Source: Bacilli bacterium
GTDB taxonomy: Bacteria; Bacillota; Bacilli; Paenibacillales; NBRC-103111
DNA length: 43,445 nt
Assembly (NCBI GenBank): GCA_028287395.1
Contig: JAQBPR010000157.1
Location: forward strand, 1 to 43,445
Reading direction: 5' to 3'
This document shows positions 25,697 to 34,299 of the stretch, piece by piece. The translations under genes and the position numbers were made by a program. The stretch's first letter is position 1; every line of letters starts with the position of its first letter. The notes beneath the pieces were generated by a model. That model was given only the letters and a program-made list of their open reading frames with translations, did not search any database and had not been told where the DNA came from.

Positions 25697-27028
25697 GTGG
25701 TGCATTATACAAAAGAGGATATTATCAAAATTGCCAAAGCACAAAATGTACGATTTATTCGCCTTCAGTTTACCGATTTGATGGGATCCATCAAAAATGT
25801 GGAAATCCCGTTAAGCCAATTGGAGAAAGCGCTGGACAACAAAATGATGTTTGATGGATCTTCGATTGAAGGATATGTTCGTATTGAAGAATCAGACATG
25901 TATCTTTATCCTGATTTGTCTACTTGGGTCATTTTTCCTTGGGTAGCGGAAGATCGAGTGGCTCGTCTTATATGTGATATTTATTTACCGGACGGACGTC
26001 CTTTTCCAGGAGATCCGCGTGGGATATTAAAAAGAGCGCTACAAGAAGCCGGAGAAATGGGATTCACAGCTATGAATGTTGGACCCGAGCCCGAATTTTT
26101 CTTGTTTAAAACGGATGAAAAAGGTAATCCAACCTTGGAACTCAATGACCAAGGCGGTTACTTTGATTTAGCACCCATGGATTTAGGCGAAAACTGCCGC
26201 AGAGAAATCGTCTTAACTTTAGAGGAAATGGGCTTTGAAATTGAAGCCTCTCATCATGAAGTGGCGCCAGGCCAGCATGAGATTGATTTTAAATATGCCA
26301 ACGCGTTAAAAGCGGCTGATCAAATTCAAACCTTTAAGCTTGTAGTGAAAACCATTGCAAGGCAGCATGGCTTGCATGCAACCTTTATGCCTAAGCCGCT
26401 TTTTGGTGTGAATGGATCCGGTATGCACTGTCACCAATCTCTTTTTAAAGGCGAACAAAATGCTTTTTATGATGAGAAGGATAAACTAGGTTTAAGTACA
26501 GAGGCAAGACAGTATATGGCTGGTGTTTTAAGGCATGCGCGTTCCTTCGCTGCGATTACAAACCCTACCGTAAATTCATACAAACGGCTTGTTCCTGGCT
26601 ATGAAGCACCTTGTTATGTGGCTTGGTCCGCAAGTAATCGCAGTCCAATGATTCGTATCCCCGCATCTCGCGGTTTAAGTACACGCATTGAAGTTCGTAA
26701 TCCAGACCCGGCCGCTAATCCGTATCTTGCTCTGGCTGTTATGTTAAAAGCAGGTTTAGATGGCATCAAGCAAAAAATGCAATTACCTCCACCAACGGAC
26801 CGCAACATTTACGTCATGTCGGAAGAGGAAAGAGAAGATCAAGGCATCCCTAGCTTACCTGCTAACTTGAAGGAAGCTTTAGACGAATTGCTTCGCGATG
26901 AACTCATTTGCAATGCGCTTGGAGATCATGCATTAACGCATTTCTATGAATTAAAGGAAATTGAATGGGATATGTATCGTACGCAAGTTCATCAATGGGA
27001 ACGTGAGCAATATTTGACGCTTTACTAA
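25697..27028 (+). CDS. glnA: Glutamine synthetase, type I-alpha
   Basis: Makes glutamine from glutamate, ammonia and ATP, and in Firmicutes also signals nitrogen status to GlnR and TnrA. The protein has 443 residues, the short GSI-alpha form with no adenylylation loop. It keeps R62, the residue linked to glutamine feedback inhibition in B. subtilis, in [27 protein letters not shown] holds the active-site flap glutamate, and metal-binding segments GPEPEFFLF and GMHCHQSL are present. The start is GTG 25697 with AGGAGGAG 8 bases upstream; a second GTG follows directly. It is co-transcribed with glnR. Confidence 0.97.
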   Translation: MVHYTKEDIIKIAKAQNVRFIRLQFTDLMGSIKNVEIPLSQLEKALDNKMMFDGSSIEGYVRIEESDMYLYPDLSTWVIFPWVAEDRVARLICDIYLPDGRPFPGDPRGILKRALQEAGEMGFTAMNVGPEPEFFLFKTDEKGNPTLELNDQGGYFDLAPMDLGENCRREIVLTLEEMGFEIEASHHEVAPGQHEIDFKYANALKAADQIQTFKLVVKTIARQHGLHATFMPKPLFGVNGSGMHCHQSLFKGEQNAFYDEKDKLGLSTEARQYMAGVLRHARSFAAITNPTVNSYKRLVPGYEAPCYVAWSASNRSPMIRIPASRGLSTRIEVRNPDPAANPYLALAVMLKAGLDGIKQKMQLPPPTDRNIYVMSEEEREDQGIPSLPANLKEALDELLRDELICNALGDHALTHFYELKEIEWDMYRTQVHQWEREQYLTLY

Positions 27029-27049
27029 AATTTCAGTAAATGATTTAAT

Positions 27050-27090
27050 AAAAAAGACTCAGCGAATTGAAAACTTCGCTGAGTCTTTTA
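27050..27090. terminator. Bidirectional terminator between glnA and lexA
   Basis: A 15-bp perfect stem (AAAAGACTCAGCGAA at 27052-27066 and its complement at 27075-27089) with A runs on the left and T on the right. It serves both converging transcripts. Confidence 0.93.
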
Positions 27091-27095
27091 CTCAT

Positions 27096-27716
27096 TTAAT
27101 GTATATCACGGAAAAGACCGATGACTTTTCCCAGAATCGTTACACTTTGCAATCGAAGGGGTTCCATTGTTGTATTCTCAGGTTGTAGTCGGATATGATC
27201 TTTCTCTTTATAGAAGGTTTTTACAGTCGCTTCATCGTCCTCGTTCATAGCTACTACAATATCGCCGTTATTCGCAGATGATTGTTGGCGAACAATGACG
27301 TAATCTCCATCATGAATGCCTGCATCAATCATGCTTTCTCCCATTACGCTTAACATATATACGTCGTCGCCTCTAACAAAATGGTTTGGCAAAGGGAAAT
27401 AGTCTTCAATATTTTCTGTTGCGGTGATGGGAACACCGGCGGTAACTCGACCAATCAAAGGAACTCTTGTAATCGTGTGTGAGAAGGCGGAAGCGGAATC
27501 ATCGAGCCCTAAAATTTCAATAGCTCTCGGTTTTGTTGGATCTCTGCGAATAAGCCCCTTTTTCTCCAGACGCTCTAAATGTCCGTGAACAGTTGAGCTC
27601 GAAGCTAATCCGACGGATTCTCCAATTTCACGAACTGAAGGCGGATAACCTTTTTCTCTGACTTCACTTTTAATAAAATCTAATATGGCGAGCTGTCTGC
27701 TAGATATTTTACTCAT
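27096..27716 (-). CDS. lexA: SOS response repressor LexA
   Basis: Represses DNA-damage genes until RecA filaments trigger its self-cleavage. The 206-residue protein has an N-terminal winged helix (about 1-65, with [20 protein letters not shown]), the cleavage site A93-G94 in GRVTAGVP, catalytic S128 in GESMIDAG and K166 in [15 protein letters not shown] site precedes the ATG at 27716. It is divergent from yneA, as in Bacillus, and its promoter spacer contains an SOS box, so it should repress itself. Confidence 0.97.
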   Translation of the reverse strand: MSKISSRQLAILDFIKSEVREKGYPPSVREIGESVGLASSSTVHGHLERLEKKGLIRRDPTKPRAIEILGLDDSASAFSHTITRVPLIGRVTAGVPITATENIEDYFPLPNHFVRGDDVYMLSVMGESMIDAGIHDGDYVIVRQQSSANNGDIVVAMNEDDEATVKTFYKEKDHIRLQPENTTMEPLRLQSVTILGKVIGLFRDIH

Positions 27717-27754
27717 AATAAAAGATATCCCTCCAAATGTAATAATTTAAAAAA

Positions 27755-27783
27755 AGTATAACATAGAACCGGAGTTCGTACAA
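27755..27783 (-). promoter_or_regulatory. Promoter of lexA
   Basis: On the minus strand, TTGTAC (27778-27783) and TATACT (27755-27760) are 17 bases apart, and the spacer contains a perfect GAACN4GTTC box. Confidence 0.75.
27765..27778. promoter_or_regulatory. LexA box 1 (perfect GAACN4GTTC)
   Basis: AGAACCGGAGTTCG matches the Gram-positive SOS box core exactly. It lies within the lexA promoter spacer. Confidence 0.88.
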
Positions 27784-27794
27784 ACATAAGTTCG
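27781..27794. promoter_or_regulatory. LexA box 2 (one half-site mismatch)
   Basis: CAAACATAAGTTCG has one mismatch from CGAACN4GTTCG. It sits just upstream of both promoters. Confidence 0.6.
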
Positions 27795-27802
27795 AGAAAT
27801 GA

Positions 27803-27831
27803 TTGACACAAACAACTGTTCGTGTTATCTT
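27803..27831 (+). promoter_or_regulatory. Promoter of yneA
   Basis: Exact TTGACA (27803-27808), 17-base spacer and TATCTT (27826-27831). LexA box 3 fills most of the spacer, so repression would directly block polymerase. Confidence 0.85.
27809..27822. promoter_or_regulatory. LexA box 3 in the yneA spacer
   Basis: CAAACAACTGTTCG has one mismatch from the SOS box and begins right after the yneA -35 hexamer. Confidence 0.7.
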
Positions 27832-27837
27832 AGTAAC

Positions 27838-27851
27838 AGAACAAATGTTTG
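27838..27851. promoter_or_regulatory. LexA box 4 just before the yneA ribosome site
   Basis: AGAACAAATGTTTG matches GAACN4GTTC at all but one core position. It overlaps the expected transcript start region. Confidence 0.6.
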
Positions 27852-27861
27852 GGAGATGAAT

Positions 27862-28314
27862 ATGATGAGTACAAATAATACGAATCCCGTTTATTATGTA
27901 GAAGATAATCAAGATAAAACAATGCTATTTCCTAATTCAAATCGACATATTACTCGCATCAACAAAACAGCACAGCGTTCTGTTCATCATAAGAAGGTTG
28001 TTCGGTTTATTGTTGTACTTGTATTGATTGTCGTAGCAATTTCATGCGGGGCTTTGATCCGCGCGTTCGCTAATGGGCATGAGGAACTAAATACAGAAAT
28101 GCAGCGTACTGCTGCTTCCTATACACAATCAACAGCAGACGTTAATCTTGGAAAGACGATTGTCGATGTTGAAAGAGGGGACACGCTCTGGGCCATTGCT
28201 TCTGAGCATGTTTCCAAAAATGATACTATTCGTTCTTATATTCACAAGTTAATGAAGGTAAACGGTTTAAGCAAAGCTGATTTAAAAGAAGGACAGATGT
28301 TATATCTTCCTTAA
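27862..28314 (+). CDS. yneA: SOS cell division inhibitor YneA (LysM membrane protein)
   Basis: DNA-damage-induced inhibitor of septum formation, anchored in the membrane with its C-terminus outside. The product has about 150 residues: a cytoplasmic N-terminus of about 47, one membrane helix (around VRFIVVLVLIVVAISCG) and a LysM domain at the end with VERGDTLWAIASEHV. GGGAG at 27851-27855 favours ATG 27862 or 27865; an in-frame ATG at 27799 would lie upstream of the promoter. Bacillus YneA is shorter (about 105), so the N-terminus is extended here. The divergent lexA and SOS boxes support the call. Confidence 0.88.
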   Translation: MMSTNNTNPVYYVEDNQDKTMLFPNSNRHITRINKTAQRSVHHKKVVRFIVVLVLIVVAISCGALIRAFANGHEELNTEMQRTAASYTQSTADVNLGKTIVDVERGDTLWAIASEHVSKNDTIRSYIHKLMKVNGLSKADLKEGQMLYLP

Positions 28315-28337
28315 ACTCTAAATTTTACGATACTAGT

Positions 28338-28369
28338 GGAAGATCATTCGTGTGAATGATCTTCTTTTG
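28338..28369 (+). terminator. Terminator after yneA
   Basis: GAAGATCATTC (28339-28349), loop GTGT, complement 28354-28364, then TTTT. Confidence 0.85.
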
Positions 28370-28482
28370 TTTGTATATCCTTTTCGTCTTGACATTCAAG
28401 AAACAGCATGGCAAAGTAGTAAGGTGAACGAACAAGCTTGGTGTTCATATTCAGTGAAAACGCATGGTTTGGAGGATAGCAG

Positions 28483-28662
28483 ATGAGCATGGATGACATC
28501 ATTGCGCGTATTAATGAACTGGCTAGAAAGGCGAAAGCAGAAGGTTTAACAGATGTGGAAATCGATGAAAGAAATGAGCTTCGCAAACAATATATTGCCA
28601 TATTCAAAGGTAATTTAAAAGTTCAGCTGGATTCTATCCGCTATGTTGAGGATGAAGAGTAG
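28483..28662 (+). CDS. ynzC: DUF896 family small protein YnzC
   Basis: A 59-residue cytoplasmic protein of the DUF896 family, a short helical hairpin. The N-terminal half has ARINELARKAKAEGLTDVE and the second half the matching ERNELRKQYIAIFKGN, both typical of the family. GGAGG at 28471-28475 stands 7 bases before the ATG. In B. subtilis ynzC belongs to the lexA-yneA neighbourhood and is linked to the SOS cluster; here yneB is missing between them. Its function is not established. Confidence 0.9.
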   Translation: MSMDDIIARINELARKAKAEGLTDVEIDERNELRKQYIAIFKGNLKVQLDSIRYVEDEE

Positions 28663-28688
28663 AAGTATAGTTTAGAGGGGGAAAGGCA

Positions 28689-29201
28689 ATGTCCCGTAAG
28701 TGGGGAAGAATGGTCGAAAAAAACAAAAAAGTGATTAATAAACAACGAACGAAACAAGGTCAATCACTGATCTCAAATGTGTATAAAGAACCAAAGCAGC
28801 GCTTTCTCGGGAGAAGCTGGTTTTTGCCATTATTATGTATCGGAATTTCCTTTTTTTTCGTAGTTGCTTACGGTACGGCTAATTTATATATTACGATCGC
28901 TTATTTTTTACTCGGCTTATTTATTTATTATGTAAGGCGTCCCAGCTTGAGTATCGGTAAAAACACGTTATCCTCTCGAAGATTTTCACGAGATGTTACA
29001 GTCGCTCCGGATGAAATAGAGGAAATAACAATTCAACCGGGCTATGTAATCGTGCAAATGAAAGTGAAGAAATCACGTTGGGTCTTCTCGCGCTTGATCC
29101 ACCGCTTTGATATTAAAGGCATGTCTGAAAAAATCAAAGAATATGCGTTACTTAATAACGTTACATGTATAGACCAAACAAAAGGGGAAACAAAAGCATG
29201 A
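28689..29201 (+). CDS. Hypothetical two-helix membrane protein
   Basis: I do not recognise a characterised family. The 170-residue product has a very basic N-terminus (about 1-40, many Lys, Arg and Gln), two close membrane helices (about 43-62 and 65-83), and a cytoplasmic C-terminal domain of about 85 residues. The latter alternates short beta-like stretches and ends in a helix, a layout that could be PH-like. GAGGGG precedes the ATG. Its stop overlaps the start of the HAD gene by four bases (ATGA), so the two are translationally coupled and may be functionally linked. Confidence 0.75.
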   Translation: MSRKWGRMVEKNKKVINKQRTKQGQSLISNVYKEPKQRFLGRSWFLPLLCIGISFFFVVAYGTANLYITIAYFLLGLFIYYVRRPSLSIGKNTLSSRRFSRDVTVAPDEIEEITIQPGYVIVQMKVKKSRWVFSRLIHRFDIKGMSEKIKEYALLNNVTCIDQTKGETKA

Positions 29202-30001
29202 TATTGAAAGCGATTTTGTTTGATTTGGATGATACACTTCTGTGGGATGAGCGCAGCGTGCAAGAAGCTTTTACAGCTGCTTGTCAAGCTGGGATAGCCA
29301 AGTATCCGACATTGAAAGCGAAGGAATTGGAAGGCGCAGTCCGTCAAGAAGCACGCGCATTATATGAAAGCTACGAGACATTTCCATTTACAAAGATGAT
29401 CGGTATTAATCCGTTTGAAGCTTTGTGGGGGGATTTTAGCGAAGGGGACGATGATAATTTTAGAAAGCTTCAAGCATTAGCACCTGCTTATCGCAGAGAA
29501 GCTTGGACTAAAGGATTAGCTTTCCTTGGTGTAGATGATCCTCATTTAGGACAAACCTTGGGTGAATTATTTCCGGCAGAACGCAGAGCAAGACCGATCG
29601 TATACGAACAAACCTTTCCTTTACTGGATGCATTGAAAGGAAAATATAAGCTATTATTGTTAACTAATGGGTCACCAGATTTGCAAAAAGAGAAAATAGC
29701 AGGGGTTCCGCAATTAGCCGCTTATTTTGATCATATTGTGATTTCCGGTACATTCGGACATGGCAAACCATCTGAAGCTATTTTCAAACATGCAATGGAA
29801 TTGCTTGCCATTGAACCGGGTGAGGGGCTGATGGTAGGGGATAAACTCACAACGGATATTCTGGGTTCAAATCGTGTAGGGATGCGAAATGTTTGGATTA
29901 ATCATCATCATATTAAGCGAACAGATGAAATTATACCTTCCTACGAAATAAGCGATATAAGTGAGCTTGCAGCCATTATCCAAAAATTATCTGAAGCTTA
30001 A
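29198..30001 (+). CDS. HAD-superfamily hydrolase
   Basis: Probable small-molecule phosphatase of the haloacid dehalogenase superfamily. The 267 residues carry motif I FDLDDTL (D9, D11), motif II LLLTNGS, the motif III lysine in GHGKPSEAIF and motif IV VGDKLTTDI. An alpha-helical C1 cap lies between motifs I and II. ATG 29198 overlaps the preceding stop as ATGA, with AAGGGGAAA upstream. The substrate is unknown. The next gene, mtnD, is convergent. Confidence 0.9.
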   Translation: MILKAILFDLDDTLLWDERSVQEAFTAACQAGIAKYPTLKAKELEGAVRQEARALYESYETFPFTKMIGINPFEALWGDFSEGDDDNFRKLQALAPAYRREAWTKGLAFLGVDDPHLGQTLGELFPAERRARPIVYEQTFPLLDALKGKYKLLLLTNGSPDLQKEKIAGVPQLAAYFDHIVISGTFGHGKPSEAIFKHAMELLAIEPGEGLMVGDKLTTDILGSNRVGMRNVWINHHHIKRTDEIIPSYEISDISELAAIIQKLSEA

Positions 30002-30013
30002 ACAAGCATTATA

Positions 30014-30055
30014 AAAACCCGTCCAGCTCATAAGAAGCTAAGACGGGTTTTGAAT
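30014..30055. terminator. Bidirectional terminator between the HAD gene and mtnD
   Basis: AAAACCCGTC (30014-30023) pairs with GACGGGTTTT (30042-30051), with an inner AGCT pair. A runs on one side and T on the other allow use by both genes. Confidence 0.85.
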
Positions 30056-30062
30056 TTTGTTA

Positions 30063-30605
30063 TTAGGATTTGATAAAGGATGGATCTTCATAAGGTTCAG
30101 CAATCCAACCGTTGCTCTCGATGAAGAGACGAACAGCAACAATGGCGCGATTGTTCATAAGCGTGAAAAAGTGTACTTTATTCTCGGGAACGGAAATTAC
30201 ATCCCCAGCGGTAAGTTCAACATCAAAATATCCAATATCGTCGCTGCCTTTAATAATGAAAATGCCTTGCCCAGCTGTAATAGCACGAATTTCATCTTCC
30301 GTATGCGTATGTACAGCTTCAAATTTTTTTAATAGTTCGTCTAAATTCGGTGTAGCGTCGGAGAGCGTGATTAAATCCCAAATTTTGTAGCCGCGGCGTG
30401 CGGATAGTTCGTCAATTTCAGCCTTAAAGGTAGCCAATACTTCAGCTTTTTCAGCATCGGTTAATACGAAATTTTCCTGAAGTCTTTCCGGTAATTTGCT
30501 GGCATCCCAATGCTCATAAAGCACTTCTTGGCTCTGTAGAAATTCAAGCACCTTTTGTTCGTCATTTATTCGTTGATTCGTATTGCGAAATCTGATTTGC
30601 GCCAT
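30063..30605 (-). CDS. mtnD: Acireductone dioxygenase (methionine salvage)
   Basis: Converts the acireductone 1,2-dihydroxy-3-keto-5-methylthiopentene to the keto acid precursor of methionine (iron form), or off-pathway (nickel form). The 180-residue cupin has the metal ligands H99, H101 and E105 in HTHTEDE, and H145 in KVHFFTL. ATG 30605 is preferred because AGGAGG lies 7 bases upstream. No other mtn gene is in the window, but metH is next to it on the other strand. No S-box leader is visible before it. Confidence 0.95.
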   Translation of the reverse strand: MAQIRFRNTNQRINDEQKVLEFLQSQEVLYEHWDASKLPERLQENFVLTDAEKAEVLATFKAEIDELSARRGYKIWDLITLSDATPNLDELLKKFEAVHTHTEDEIRAITAGQGIFIIKGSDDIGYFDVELTAGDVISVPENKVHFFTLMNNRAIVAVRLFIESNGWIAEPYEDPSFIKS

Positions 30606-30820
30606 TGCGATTTCCTCCTTAAACATAACTGTTTATTTATTAAATAGTATATGCGAATATAGCTGGAATGTCGATAAAATCAGGAAAAGCCTTGTAATTT
30701 TATTGGATAAGTTGAATATACGACTCTTTCAATCAAACGTGAATTTTGGTACACTATGCTATACATGGAATGAATCGTATTTTGAGGCTCTATGAAGCAA
30801 TCAAGGGAAGGAATAAACAC

Positions 30821-33800
30821 ATGAATAAACCTACAATGCAGCAGCAGATGAAAAAGAAGATTATGATTTTAGATGGTGCAATGGGCACGATGATTCAACA
30901 AGAAAATTTGACAGAAGCAGACTTCGGCAGTGAAGATTTGGATGGTTGCAATGAAATTCTGGTCATCACCCGACCTGATATTATTTCGAAAATCCATGAG
31001 GCTTACTTTGCCGCAGGTGCAGATATAATAGAAACCAATACATTTGGCGCAACTAGTGTCGTATTAGCAGAATACAATCTCCAGGATCGCGCAACAGAGC
31101 TTAATCTGGCAGCAGCTAAATTAGCTGTAGAGGCGGCTAATAAATATTCCACTCCGGAATGGCCGCGTTATGTAGCGGGAGCATTAGGACCTACAACAAA
31201 AACCTTATCCGTTACAGGCGGCGTGACATTCGATCAGCTAGTCGACTCTTACTATGAGCAAGCTTATGCGCTTATTCAGTCAGGTGTTGATGCTTTACTG
31301 TTGGAAACATCGCAGGATACATTGAACGTAAAGGCAGGAAGCATAGGGATTCGCAATGCCATGGAGCAATTAAATATCCATTTGCCTATCATGATTTCCG
31401 GTACCATTGAACCGATGGGAACCACATTGGCTGGACAAAATATTGAGTCTTTTTATATTTCATTAGAGCATTTAAATCCGATATCGATTGGTTTGAATTG
31501 TGCTACTGGACCTGAATTTATGCGCGATCATATTCGTTCGCTTTCCGAAATTGCGGAGACAGCAGTAAGCTGTTACCCCAATGCAGGCTTACCGGATGAA
31601 GATGGTCATTATCATGAATCCCCGGAATCATTAGCTAAGAAGCTTGCCGGTTTTGCCGAACAGGGTTGGCTTAATATAGCCGGTGGCTGTTGTGGGACGA
31701 CTCCTGACCATATTCGCGTCTTAGCGGAGACATTAAAAAATTACGCGCCTCGTGTAACTATGGGTAGTCATCCACCAGCAATTTCAGGAATCGAAACGGT
31801 TTATATTGAACCTGAGAATCGGCCTGTCATGGTTGGAGAACGGACCAATATTTCCGGCTCGCGTAAATTTAAACGATTGATTAAAGAAGGCAAGTTTGAA
31901 GAAGCATCAGAGGTTGCTCGCGCTCAAGTTAAAGGCGGGGCACATGTCATTGACATTAATCTGCAAGATACGGATATTGATGAAGATTATGCGATGGAGA
32001 ACTTTTTGCAGCATGTAGTGAAAAAGGTGAAAGTACCCTTAGTCATCGATTCGACTTATGATCACATTATTGAACTGGGTTTAAAATATTCGCAAGGTAA
32101 AGCGATCATTAACTCGATTAATCTTGAGGATGGGGAAAGTAAATTTGCGAGTATCGTTCCGCTCATCCATCGCTATGGTGCAGCTGTTGTAAATATTTTA
32201 ATTGATGAAAGAGGTCAGGCGGTAACGCGTCAGGCTAAGCTTGAAGTTGCGCAAAGATCCTATGATTTATTGGTAAATAAATATGGCATGAAGCCGCATG
32301 ATATTATTTTCGATCCGAATATGTTTCCTATTGGCTCCGGCGACCCGCAATATATCGGTTCGGCGGTAGAAACGATTGAAGGAATTAAGCTAATCAAAGA
32401 AGCTTTTCCTGAATGCAAAACCATTTTAGGCTTAAGCAACATTTCATTTGGATTGCCTGATGCGGGACGTGAAGTACTCAATTCAGTTTATTTGTATCAT
32501 TGTACAAAAGCAGGTCTAGATTACGCGATCGTCAATACAGAAAAATTAGAGCGATATGCTTCGATCCCAAATACGGAACGTAAGCTTGCTGAAGATTTAA
32601 TATTCGATACAAGCGATCAAACCTTGGCTGATTTTGTAGCATTTTTCCGTGTAAAAAAAGTAGATAAGCAAGAAAAAATCAGCAGCTTAAGCTTAGAAGA
32701 AAGATTGGGTTCATACGTTGTTGAAGGAACGAAAGAAGGCTTGATTCCCGATTTAGGCGAAGCATTAAAGAAATACACGGCGTTAGAAGTGATCAACGGT
32801 CCGCTTATGCGTGGGATGGAAGAGGTGGGTCGCTTATTCAATAACAACGAATTAATCGTTGCTGAAGTGCTTCAGAGCGCCGAGGTTATGAAAGCTTCGG
32901 TTGCTTATTTAGAGGATTTTATGGAAAAAGATGAAACATCGGTTAAAGGTAAAATTATATTAGCTACCGTAAAAGGCGACGTACATGATATTGGCAAAAA
33001 TTTAGTAGAAATTATTTTGTCCAATAATGGTTATAAAATCATTAATTTGGGTATTAAAGTGCCACCACAACAAATTATCGAAGCTTACCACAGGGAAAAG
33101 CCAGATGCGATAGGTTTGTCGGGATTACTAGTCAAATCCGCTCAACAAATGGTCATTACTGCGCAGGATCTTAAATTGGCTGGAATTGATGCACCTATTT
33201 TAGTAGGCGGGGCTGCTTTGACTCGCAAATTTACAAAAACACGGATTAGTCCAGAATATGACGGATTGGTGCTTTATGCAAAAGACGCGATGAATGGGCT
33301 TGATATCGCTAATCAAATTAGTGACCCCGAACAAAAGTTGCGGTTGATTGAAGAACTAAGGGAATTTAAAGAATCTTATGTGATGGAAGCTGGCAAGAAG
33401 TCAGAGGAAAAATTACCTGAGCTGACACGTGCCAGACGTTCTAATATTTCCACTGAGGCGCCTGTATACATTCCGCCGGATCTGGAGCGCCATGTATTAC
33501 GCGATTATCCAATCAGTCATGTATTGCCTTATGTTAACTTGGAAATGCTGCTAGGTAAGCACTTGGGCGTTCGCGGGTCAGTTGATCAGCTGTTAAAGGA
33601 AAAAGATGTGAAAACAACGCAATTGAAAGAAGTTGTCGATAACATCATGGCAGAAGCTTTAAAGGAAGGGACGATTAAAACCAATGGGATATATCGCTTC
33701 TTCCCAGCACAGTCGTCGGGTAACGATATTCTTATTTATGATCCAACGGATACATCCAAGGTTTTAAAAACTTTTTCATTCCCGCGTCAGGATGTCGAGC

Positions 33801-34267
33801 CCTTTCTTTGTTTAGCGGATTTCTTGAAATCTGTGGATAGCGGTGTAATGGATTATGTTGGTTTTATGATTGTTACAGCTGGACATGGCGTAAGAGAATT
33901 ATCAACCAAATTAAAAGATTCTGGTGATTATTTACGTTCGCATGCCGTTCAAGCTTGCGCTTTGGAATTAGCGGAAGGCTTTGCTGAGCGAATTCATCAT
34001 ATGATGCGCGATATATGGGGTTTTCCAGATTCAGCAGAAATGACGATGAAACAAAGGCATGGAGCGAGATATCAAGGGATACGTGTTTCATTCGGGTATC
34101 CTGCTTGTCCTGATTTAGAAGATCAAATTCCTTTGTTTAAGCTGTTAAAACCAGAGGATATAGGCATCGAATTAACGGAGGGCTGTATGATGGATCCAGA
34201 AGCATCGGTATCTGCTATGGTCTTTGCTCACCCGCAAGCCCAATATTTTAATGTGGAAAAGGTCTAG
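30821..34267 (+). CDS. metH: Cobalamin-dependent methionine synthase MetH
   Basis: Transfers a methyl group from methyltetrahydrofolate through cobalamin to homocysteine. With 1,148 residues it has all four modules: homocysteine domain (about 1-320; zinc cysteines C227, C290 and C291 in GGCCG), pterin domain (about 340-610; ERTNISGSRKFKRLI), B12 cap and binding domains (about 630-870; D720, H722 and G725 in DVHDIG), and SAM-dependent reactivation domain (about 880-1148). ATG 30821 has AGGGAAGGA 8 bases upstream; in-frame ATGs further up lack a site. rnz follows after 32 bases. No B12 riboswitch was recognised in the 195-base upstream gap. Confidence 0.97.
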   Translation: MNKPTMQQQMKKKIMILDGAMGTMIQQENLTEADFGSEDLDGCNEILVITRPDIISKIHEAYFAAGADIIETNTFGATSVVLAEYNLQDRATELNLAAAKLAVEAANKYSTPEWPRYVAGALGPTTKTLSVTGGVTFDQLVDSYYEQAYALIQSGVDALLLETSQDTLNVKAGSIGIRNAMEQLNIHLPIMISGTIEPMGTTLAGQNIESFYISLEHLNPISIGLNCATGPEFMRDHIRSLSEIAETAVSCYPNAGLPDEDGHYHESPESLAKKLAGFAEQGWLNIAGGCCGTTPDHIRVLAETLKNYAPRVTMGSHPPAISGIETVYIEPENRPVMVGERTNISGSRKFKRLIKEGKFEEASEVARAQVKGGAHVIDINLQDTDIDEDYAMENFLQHVVKKVKVPLVIDSTYDHIIELGLKYSQGKAIINSINLEDGESKFASIVPLIHRYGAAVVNILIDERGQAVTRQAKLEVAQRSYDLLVNKYGMKPHDIIFDPNMFPIGSGDPQYIGSAVETIEGIKLIKEAFPECKTILGLSNISFGLPDAGREVLNSVYLYHCTKAGLDYAIVNTEKLERYASIPNTERKLAEDLIFDTSDQTLADFVAFFRVKKVDKQEKISSLSLEERLGSYVVEGTKEGLIPDLGEALKKYTALEVINGPLMRGMEEVGRLFNNNELIVAEVLQSAEVMKASVAYLEDFMEKDETSVKGKIILATVKGDVHDIGKNLVEIILSNNGYKIINLGIKVPPQQIIEAYHREKPDAIGLSGLLVKSAQQMVITAQDLKLAGIDAPILVGGAALTRKFTKTRISPEYDGLVLYAKDAMNGLDIANQISDPEQKLRLIEELREFKESYVMEAGKKSEEKLPELTRARRSNISTEAPVYIPPDLERHVLRDYPISHVLPYVNLEMLLGKHLGVRGSVDQLLKEKDVKTTQLKEVVDNIMAEALKEGTIKTNGIYRFFPAQSSGNDILIYDPTDTSKVLKTFSFPRQDVEPFLCLADFLKSVDSGVMDYVGFMIVTAGHGVRELSTKLKDSGDYLRSHAVQACALELAEGFAERIHHMMRDIWGFPDSAEMTMKQRHGARYQGIRVSFGYPACPDLEDQIPLFKLLKPEDIGIELTEGCMMDPEASVSAMVFAHPQAQYFNVEKV

Positions 34268-34299
34268 AATAAATAAAATGAAACAGAGGGTGTGCAGTA

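Noticed and set aside
30583..30795. Short plus-strand frame upstream of metH
   Set aside because: It overlaps the mtnD start region, lacks a ribosome site and has no recognisable product.
30626..30820. Possible S-box or B12 riboswitch between mtnD and metH
   Set aside because: No conserved S-box or cobalamin-box core could be found on either strand; the gap is only about 195 bases.
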